From contig CAJQUW010009328.1 of assembly GCA_907163375.1 (NCBI GenBank), forward strand, positions 496,001 through 560,000: a stretch of DNA of 64,000 nt. The letters run 5' to 3'. Made by a program: the position numbers and the translations under genes. This document shows positions 48,230-55,399 of the stretch, in pieces. The notes beneath the pieces are model-generated. The model was not told the DNA's origin. It worked only from the letters and a program-made list of their open reading frames with translations, and searched no databases. This DNA is from Prostheceraeus crozeri. Its lineage: Eukaryota; Platyhelminthes; Polycladida; Euryleptidae. Each line of letters starts with the position of its first letter. Position 1 is the stretch's first letter.

Positions 48230-48592
48230 TCAAATTTCAAAAATACATATCATAAGCAGATAATTTCAAATTCAAAGACTTTCCATTTGTGAATATCTTG
48301 TTACAGATAGGAAGAATTCTTTATGTAATCTCAACTGAATTAACGTAGAACGCCATATTTATGATACCATATAGACATGCTTGAGTAAAAGTTTGCAGAA
48401 ATACTCTAGCTGTAAAGAACAATTCTTGAAAAGTCAAAAAAATGTATAGATTCATAAAAAAGGAGAGAAATTGAAAATTAATTATTTATCTTTTTTATAC
48501 TTTTTTACTTTTATCCAACGGAACATGGAAAGTTTGAGTGCTCCCCTGGTCATACGACGCTAAAAATCGCCTGGCTTTGATAGGGTTAAATA
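48230..48592 (+). mobile_element. piggyBac-like MITE, partial copy 2
   Basis: It matches the right part of 29131-30046 in the same order (AATTTCAAATTCAAA, ATAGGAAGAATTC, TCGCCTGG) and ends GGGTTAA, the same junction with TTAA. The left end is missing or too diverged to see. Confidence 0.55.
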
Positions 48593-48644
48593 GAACAGAA
48601 CTGTACAGTCGTCTGCATTTTCATAGGCTCCGACTCTATATTCC

Positions 48645-48788
48645 GCATAGCAAGATTTGCAATTCGCAAGTTAGTTAACTTTTCGGCGGGAGCAGTATTC
48701 ATTAAACATCATTTTAAACACACTGCTGGCAAATCGCCTAAGATAGTTCGCTTGCAATAATTAATAAATGTTGATTTTTGCAAACACA
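48645..48788 (+). repeat. dispersed repeat C, copy 2
   Basis: Direct match of 25546-25682. Confidence 0.6.
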
Positions 48789-49057
48789 AAAACCCTGTGT
48801 GAAAGACTATGTATGTATTTGCAATCACGTGAACTGTATGTCATAAGTAATTAACTCTAATTAATCCTGGACATCATTTTAGTTTAAGGAATTGAGAATA
48901 TTTCATTAGCTCAGCAGATTAAGTTAAGAGAAGATAAAACCAATACAGCTGTATTTAAGAGAGAAAAGTACAAAGCATGTATTCGCACTGCCATTAATTC
49001 AAAGTTTAAAAAGTTATCAACAAGTTTATAGATAAATACATAGCTTCAGTATCAAAA

Positions 49058-49130
49058 AGCCGCTGGAGAGAATCGAACTCTCGACCCCTGGTTTACGAGA
49101 CCAGTGCTCTAACCCCTGAGCTACAGCGGC
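49058..49130 (-). tRNA. tRNA-Thr (CGT)
   Basis: A 73-base cloverleaf on the minus strand with a fully paired acceptor GCCGCTG/CAGCGGC, anticodon loop CTCGTAA (anticodon CGT, decoding ACG) and the same T arm as the other two Thr tRNAs. A T5 run begins at the discriminator base, a good Pol III terminator. It completes a three-member isoacceptor set in the window. Confidence 0.95.
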
Positions 49131-49299
49131 CATGCATTCACGCACAAGTCAAGCGATAAGGAAATTTCAAGCATCGTCACAAATCGACACATTCACGTCA
49201 TGATCGTTGACAACGATCTATTCTGTCTATAAACGTCATAATTACTGCAGTTCATTCATGCATTCAAAATCATTTTCTGTATTATCATTCAGCATAAAC

Positions 49300-49862
49300 A
49301 TGAAATCTAAATTTACCGATGAAGACGTAGAGACTGACCTTCTGAATATAGAGGATTTGCTCCGTGCGTTACACTAGCAGTATTTTATCATCATAGCACG
49401 ACATTTTGGCATTGTAGTTTATTGAGAATTGTAATCTATTTCCTTAGGAGGATGCAGAAGTATACGTGTATAAACGGATTCAAAATTCATATCATGAAAT
49501 TATGATTACGAATAGAAATTATGCAATCACACGTCTTGCATGTGCTATGAATGTTGATTCATTGGACTCAGATATCATATACGTATGGCAAGCAGATTGG
49601 GATTCCAAGTTCCCTAGGAATCCTAATCTCGAGATTGCGGGACTGAAGTTACTTGTGCATGACTCTTTGCCGTAAGTCAAGCTAATGCTATGAACAACAT
49701 GATAAAGTGAGAAAACTTCTTCCTGAACAACTCAATCCTGGGATTGAGTTTCAACAAGAGGCTAATAATGTAGGCGAGAGATGTGATCCAGTGAGCAATC
49801 TTCTCCTTAGAGATCTCAATCCCGGTTTCGCTCGATTCTTAATTCCGGCATTGTGCAAATAG
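49300..49862 (+). CDS. possible small spliced gene, unrecognised
   Basis: A central exon at 49448-49671 has a good acceptor (ATTTCCTTAG) and a consensus donor (GTAAGT). It encodes 74 codons plus two bases, an acidic peptide containing IIYVWQADWDSKFPRN. A 139-base intron ends with TTCTCCTTAG at 49810. The next exon (49811-49862) restores the frame exactly and ends DLNPGFARF...CK with TAG. An upstream ATG at 49300 could join in phase 0 through a weak donor at 49327. A polyadenylation-like AATAAA lies at 50209. The predicted protein is about 100 residues. I recognise no family. The splice signals and phase agreement favour a real gene, but chance remains possible. Confidence 0.3.
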
Positions 49863-51308
49863 TAGCACATACGAGTAGTAGCAAACTACAAGCTCGAATT
49901 CAATTCTCGACCTTTAATCAAAAATGCCTTATGACTATCAGTCGGTTGCTGAAACGTAACTTTGGCGATTATATTGAAGTGCAAAAGGTCTACATCTGTT
50001 GCGTGTGGACTTGTAATTTTATCTTCGTCAATTTGTCTTACTATAGACGGGATACTGCTGGATTTGTAAAAGTTTCAATCCCGAGATATTGACCCGCCAA
50101 TCCTGTGACTTCTATATTGGAGTTCCTACTCATGACGTTCAACCGGGTGTAATCAAATGAAATTTCAAATATTTGAAGCAAAAGCGAAAGAAGGCTGAGA
50201 AAAGCTGCAATAAACGAAGAATCTTTGCATGCATTCGACAAGCAAAGGAAATCGCATAGCTTTAGTAAGAGTAGAGAATTTCGTGGCTGTAGTGATGGAC
50301 TATGATGTTCGGCTAGAAGAAACGACAGTCAGACTATAAAGAAGAATTGTCAGAAATTAGTCCTAACAATTGTCGAGATGGAATAACGGGCGACTCAAAA
50401 GATCATAAAATGAAGCTGAAGCAGCCATAACGTTTGTTTTTGCGACAAAGTGTTTGCTAGGATTTCAAATCGCAAGAGCAAGGTGATGTGACAAATAATG
50501 CTGCATTATCAGACATTTACAAATAGAATGTACATGTAATGTCAATTAAGTCGCAATGTCGCATATTATAAATTTCAAGTGGAAATCATCAACTTCATGA
50601 TAAAATCAAAGGTCAAGAAATTACAAGCTTTGCAAGCTTGACTAACTGTAAATGTTTAATCGATGAATTTGAGAATTTTTCAAATTTATTCAGAATTGCG
50701 TGACTTTTCCTATTAATCCTGTCCTGACGGAGTCGAATCGAGCCCGCCTCTGGTAGGAAATAATATGATATTCAGTAGGTATTCATTCTTTTTTATCAAT
50801 TTGATTGGCTGTTATTCAATGTGGTTCATTGGGGCAAATGTGAAGCAAACTGCGGCTACAGCCCTGTCCTTGTGTTTCGAACAGACATGAGATTTCCACT
50901 GGCAATTCAAGTGCTTACTCTAATTAGATTTTATCAGATTTTGACATGCTAAAAGGTGATTTTATCTGCAGAATGATCCCTAAAACATATCGCAGCAACA
51001 TATACTGCCGGACTTCGTAGTATATTGTCTAGACCAAAGTAGACAGCTAGGAAGATAAAAATCACAAGACGCACTGTAAATCGTACGCTACCAAACCGAT
51101 GAAAGGCTTGCCACCAAATGTTTTATTTCCTTTCATCCGTTATCGTTTTTACTGTCTAGTAGAAAAGATGTCAGACATGCATATTTTCTACCAGATGCTT
51201 CATTCTCTTTAAATAGCATGTTCCTTTTTACTGCGTTATAAGTAGTTAGATATTAATATTTAAAGATCAAATTTGCAATAATGGATTCGATTCTATTGCA
51301 CGTAAGTC

Positions 51309-51310
<2 letters not shown>
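49863..51310. other. gene-free stretch
   Basis: Apart from the AATAAA at 50209, nothing is recognised. Confidence 0.35.

Positions 51311-51356
<46 letters not shown>
51311..51356. repeat. (AT)n microsatellite
   Basis: About 46 bases of AT dinucleotides directly at the 3' end of the Penelope-like element. Confidence 0.9.
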
Positions 51357-51358
<2 letters not shown>

Positions 51359-51393
51359 CCCAAAAAAGGTTCCAAGGAAAACTGAGAAATCTT

Positions 51394-51440
51394 ATTCCCT
51401 GATGCGTTTCTGCTCACTCTTAGAGCTTGTGAAAGGGAAT
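51394..51440 (-). ncRNA. hammerhead-like fold in the Penelope 3' region
   Basis: On the minus strand ATTCCCT and AGGGAAT form a perfect 7-bp stem enclosing GCTC-TAAGAGT-GAGC (stem II) and AGAAACGCATC, which resembles the GAAA box and cleavage triplet. The first core box reads TTCACAA rather than CUGAUGA, so it is probably inactive or a variant. The identical fold is at 53410-53456 in the inverted copy. Confidence 0.35.
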
Positions 51441-51545
51441 GAAATTATATTTAAATCAAACAACATAATACAAAATATGCATGGATATTTTAATGTTCAT
51501 TCTTATTCAGTGGAGGTTTAAGCATAGAAAAACTACCTATGAAAA

Positions 51546-51850
51546 TTAAGCATGAAAAACTCTTCTTTTTTTCTCTCTGTGGTATTTACTGCATTGAGGA
51601 GGCAATTGATATATCAGTGCGGCCATAAATTTTACCTCATGCTCACTAGCACAAGATGCTATGCGCTTGCTTACGTTTAGGATGGCATAATGCGGATGTA
51701 ATATATGTTGCCTATGAATCGTTATTCTCGTCCTAAACATTCCACCAGTTTGGCCGATATAAAACTGATGACAACCTTAGCAAAAGAGAGCGTAAATTAC
51801 ATTGCATGAAAGGCAGTTAAGATTCGATTTAATATTGAAAGTTCTTAAAA
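51546..51850 (-). pseudogene. GIY-YIG endonuclease domain of the Penelope-like element
   Basis: In the frame after the RT, the text reads a Cys-rich lead-in, then CNVIYALFC, FYIGQTGG and FRTRITIHRQHI, the order of the GIY-YIG domain that Penelope-like elements use to cut target DNA. An in-frame TAA (51777-51779) falls between the first and second motif, and a frame change separates it from the RT near 51880. The domain therefore cannot be made as part of the RT protein here. The end, QLPPQCSKYHRE, recurs in the inverted copy at 53260-53300. Confidence 0.75.
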
Positions 51851-51856
51851 CGTTTT

Positions 51857-53245
51857 CTACTTTAAAATCGACACTCTCTCCAACAGCCAAGCAATTACAA
51901 CAACTACATCTGGGTTCACACACTTCGTTATACCGTTTATGATTTCTTTGTTATTTCTGTTTAATATTCTATACAAGTTTTTGGGTTGTTTGTATGCTTT
52001 TATAATTCGACTGTTCTTAAAGGAATCCATTAATCTTAAAGCCCCTATAGTAGGAGCGATTACTTCATTATAAATATTCGGATTATTTTTGTTATATGTC
52101 GTCACAAATGGGATTAGGTTTTCATTGTTTTGTGCGTTTTCTTTTTTGTTTGTTTCTCGTGATGCGCGCTCAAATGCGCTCTCGATCAAATTATTCGGGT
52201 AATTTAATTTCAGTAAAACTTTTTTCAGATCACTTAATTCAATAGATTTGCTGATAGGATTGGATACCAACATTTCTACTCTTCTAGCAAGACTGTAAGG
52301 GATATTATAAACGATATGCCTTGGGTGTGCAGAATTGAATGGCACATAACTCATGCTGTCTGTCGGCTTGTGATAAATTTTCGTTTCCAGTTTTTCGCGT
52401 TCTTTGTACTCAGTAACATCGAGAAAATTAACCTTCTGGCGATCACTTTCCATGGTAAACCAAATAGATGGATTAAGATTGTTTAAAATTGCATTAAAAT
52501 TATCAATACTCCCGAATTCTGTGTTCCAAACAATGAAACAATCATCAATATATCTTATCCAGTTTTCTGTTATTTTAGAAGATATGTCGTCATTGTATAT
52601 TTCTTTAGTTGTGGAATACATCTTCTCTTCCAGAAACCCCATAAATAATATGGCATAGGTGGGGGCCATTTTTGTCCCCATGGCAGTACCAGATTGTTGC
52701 AGGTAAAAGTCATTCTCAAATTTGAAGAAGTTATTTTTCAGAATTAAGTGTATCGAAGATAATATGAATTCCTTGGTGAATCTATCACACATGACATCGC
52801 TATATTTTTCTATCCAATAGCCAATAGATTCAATACCTAAATCATGCGGTATACTTGTATAGAGAGAAACGACATCGAATGTTAAAAATATCACATTTTC
52901 ATCCACAGAATCATGTTTCCTTAATTTTTCAATGAAATGTTGAGTATCTCTACAATAACTCCTCACCTTATTAATCAATTTCTTTAAAAGTTCGTCAATG
53001 AATGCGCTGATATGACTGGTCGGGGCGTATGAGCTTGAGATAATTGGACGGAATTTTAGATTGGTAGGAGGTTCTAATTTGATGTAGCCGTATTTATCGG
53101 AAGTACTGTTAATGAGCAGATCCCCTAATTTGTGGATTTTCGGTAATCCATAAAGATAAGGCGTTCTGTAATCAAACTTCGTCAAATATTGAAATTCCTT
53201 TCGTGTAAATCGACAAGTCCGCTGAAAAGTTTTGCATAAGTCTTT
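51857..53245 (-). CDS. Penelope-like reverse transcriptase
   Basis: An open frame of about 460 codons (442 from the TTG at 53185) with the Penelope RT landmarks: PYLYGLPKIHK near the start, FRPIISS, FDVVSLYTSIP, a GTAMGTKMAPTYA box and the catalytic RYIDDCF. The thumb region follows with FLDV and YHKPTDS. It copies element RNA into DNA at the nicked target. The frame opens without a Met upstream to about 53245, where the inverted copy begins, so the N-terminal part is truncated. The stop at 51857 is a frameshift product, because a Cys-rich linker and the GIY-YIG domain continue in another frame. The RT itself has no internal stops, so this is a relatively young insertion. Confidence 0.9.
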   Translation of the reverse strand, partial: KDLCKTFQRTCRFTRKEFQYLTKFDYRTPYLYGLPKIHKLGDLLINSTSDKYGYIKLEPPTNLKFRPIISSSYAPTSHISAFIDELLKKLINKVRSYCRDTQHFIEKLRKHDSVDENVIFLTFDVVSLYTSIPHDLGIESIGYWIEKYSDVMCDRFTKEFILSSIHLILKNNFFKFENDFYLQQSGTAMGTKMAPTYAILFMGFLEEKMYSTTKEIYNDDISSKITENWIRYIDDCFIVWNTEFGSIDNFNAILNNLNPSIWFTMESDRQKVNFLDVTEYKEREKLETKIYHKPTDSMSYVPFNSAHPRHIVYNIPYSLARRVEMLVSNPISKSIELSDLKKVLLKLNYPNNLIESAFERASRETNKKENAQNNENLIPFVTTYNKNNPNIYNEVIAPTIGALRLMDSFKNSRIIKAYKQPKNLYRILNRNNKEIINGITKCVNPDVVVVIAWLLERVSILK

Positions 53246-53257
53246 TACCTTTTCACC

Positions 53258-53516
53258 GATATATCAATTGCCTCCTCAATGCAGTAAATACCACAGAGAG
53301 AAAAAAGAAGAGTTTTTCATTTCTATGCTTAAACCTCCACTGAATAAGAATGAACATTAAAATATCCATGCATATTTTGTATTATGTTGTTTGATTTAAA
53401 TATAATTTCATTCCCTTTCACAAGCTCTAAGAGTGAGCAGAAACGCATCAGGGAATAAGATTTCTCATTTTCCTTGGAACCTTTTATTTTTTTGGAATTT
53501 ATTATTTTTTCCATTT
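53258..53516 (+). repeat. inverted copy of the Penelope 3' end
   Basis: Reverse complement of about 51357-51615 with few differences. A 12-base block around the TTTCAT/CATGCTT region is missing. It meets the truncated RT at GATATATCAATTGCC, a short overlap also present at the other end. Confidence 0.85.
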
Positions 53517-53541
53517 TGGATATATATATATATATATATTA
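53517..53541. repeat. (AT)n microsatellite
   Basis: A short AT tract bounding the Penelope-like unit on the right. Confidence 0.85.
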
Positions 53542-54540
53542 GTAACAAGTTCACAGAAATAAACAATATGCATTAAGCTATTTTGAAAATTAAATAATAA
53601 TGAATCCGAAGTGATAATGAATGTTATTTTCATAACTCAAAATTAATTCATGTTTGCTATACATAAAGAATCACGCTCACAGAGTTACTACTTTGCAATT
53701 TAATGATCTCAAGATCGTAGTCGATTCGGCACTTGAACTTAGGTTTGCCCGGGATCGGGTCGGAACAAAATAGGTAGAGATGACATCGATTCACACATCT
53801 AGTCACATGTGTGTACATCACATGCAAAATAAGTCAAGAGCACATGAATGCTGCACGAAAATAATCATTATATCTACTACAGAGAAGTTCCCATAAAAGA
53901 CTATGGGTGCCAAAAATAATTGAGGCAGCTGCTGCCAGTTGAACGCGGTCTGGTAGCCAAGAAAGCCAAGCCATCGTTATTTGGGAAGAAATGTTAGTTA
54001 CTTTTGATGAGTAGGTTTGGCAATGAAATTTATTTCATTTAGTTGCTCACGGTTTACAGTGTACATGGTAAAAAACGAGTTCCTCAATGTTTTGTAGAGG
54101 TCTAGAAACTTTTGATGAACCATAGGGTCCGTCTAATTTTACATCTAATGAGCATGTAAATTGCAAGAAACAATGTAATATGGACAATCAAGATATCACA
54201 GCAAATCGTGCAAATCACTCATAGAAAGTTGAAACTCTATTTGATCTATTTTTATTTGATCTCAAATCTTGTAATCTCATGCATTCTTTAAGTGGGAATA
54301 TTACCTCTCATTCACTCAAAACAGACACGCTTGATATTTAATAATTAATTAGTGATATTCTCTTTTGCAGTGATCTTTCTACCAACATTTCCCACTGTGA
54401 GTGTACATTTCAAAAGTAGTTTTTGGTAGGAGTTGTCTTTGTGTCGAATAGTTGAACGAAGAAGGTGGTAAACCAGAGCATGACGCATTAATAATACATT
54501 GAAGAGGGCAATTGTGGGCGAACAAGCCGCTTCTAGAAAA
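53542..54540. other. gene-free stretch
   Basis: Nothing is recognised before the gypsy element. Confidence 0.4.
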
Positions 54541-54545
54541 GGGAA

Positions 54546-54701
54546 AGTAATGCGGTGATTGGCCGTCCTTGACATTATTGTTATTGTCATGCATGTCAGC
54601 AGACTTGCCGTGACTACTATTCATGATAGCGAAGTATCTGTGTCACATGCGATGTGGAATTCGAGACTAAAGGTTGCACAAGCAAGATCTGTGTTTTGAC
54701 T
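54546..54701 (+). repeat. 5' LTR
   Basis: A short LTR of 156 bp starting AGTAATGCGG and ending TTTTGACT. The termini are AGT...ACT instead of the usual TG...CA. Confidence 0.9.
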
Positions 54702-54711
54702 GGTAGCAGAG
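54701..54711 (+). promoter_or_regulatory. primer binding site, initiator tRNA-Met
   Basis: TGGTAGCAGAG is complementary to the 3' end of animal initiator tRNA-Met including CCA. It starts at the last LTR base. Confidence 0.85.
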
Positions 54712-54725
54712 CGTGGTTCGTGACA

Positions 54726-55399
54726 ATGGATGGAGTACCAAAGATATGTGATTATTCAACAGCGGCCGAATTTGTAACAGCTTTTGAGCTGCATATGGAT
54801 TGCTTTTTGCTGACTAAATCTATCAATAAAGATGAATATAATGATGTCAAATTCAAATTCCTGAAGTTTGCAATGAGCAAAGCGCCCGGATTTAATGCCC
54901 TTGGAATTGATGGCAGGACAACATATGAGTCATTGCAAAGAAAGTTGTCTTTGCTTCTACAACAGAGTACTACACCTTTGAAGGATTTTTTTGAAATGGA
55001 TTGTACAGGCTTTCAATCGGCTACTGATTATATTGTTAAAGCAAAAAATTTGCTGAGTGGTTTTCTTGATGACGAAATTACAAAGGAATTGGTGATCAAA
55101 CAAAGACTTGTTGAATTATTACCATCTGACGCTGGATTGATGTTACGTGAGATTCATGTGTAGACTTTAATGACTTCGTAAAACATATATCTATAATGTG
55201 GAACTTGTTATCATCACCACAAGCGTGTTTAGCATTAACAAGGGAACTAGTACCGAACAAGCGTGGGCGATGCTTTAATTGCGGTGAATTTGGACATTAT
55301 GCTAAAAATTGTGTAAATGGAAGTACTCGATTTCGCCGAAATTATGTTGGTAATTTCAATCGTGATAATCAGACGAATTCAAAAAACGTGAATTGGTAA
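54726..55399 (+). pseudogene. gypsy gag with one frameshift
   Basis: Structural protein of the retrotransposon particle. The first suitable ATG after the primer site is 54726. The first frame covers a capsid-like segment and ends at TAG 55161-55163. The continuation is open in another frame from 55151, so a single-base indel lies within about 55150-55161. The second part carries a nucleocapsid CCHC knuckle, CFNCGEFGHYAKNC, for RNA binding, near 55271-55312. It ends TAA at 55397-55399, overlapping the pol ATG as TAATG. Total coding length is about 224 codons. The break is not at a slippery sequence and so looks like damage or a sequence error rather than programmed shifting. Confidence 0.85.
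55381..55387 (+). promoter_or_regulatory. -1 frameshift slippery heptamer A AAA AAC
   Basis: It lies in gag phase as TCA AAA AAC, four codons before the gag stop, and pol is in the -1 frame. A 6-bp hairpin (TCGCTC at 55406-55411 with GAGCGA at 55431-55436) lies downstream, though the 18-base spacing is longer than typical. Confidence 0.65.

Larger units (their letters stand above)
51357..53516 (-). mobile_element. Penelope-like retroelement, 5'-truncated with inverted 3' copy
   Basis: The main body reads on the minus strand: truncated RT, then a GIY-YIG endonuclease remnant, then about 180 bases of 3' sequence. At its 5' side (53258-53516) the last about 255 bases of the same element are repeated in inverted orientation, including the end of the GIY-YIG coding part. 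Both outer ends lie in AT microsatellites. Head-to-head partial copies are a known outcome of Penelope-like insertion. Confidence 0.85.

Noticed and set aside
51391-51440. Plus-strand hammerhead reading (CTGATG...GAAA)
   Set aside because: The only pairing arms would join the wrong strands of the fold; the minus-strand reading fits better.
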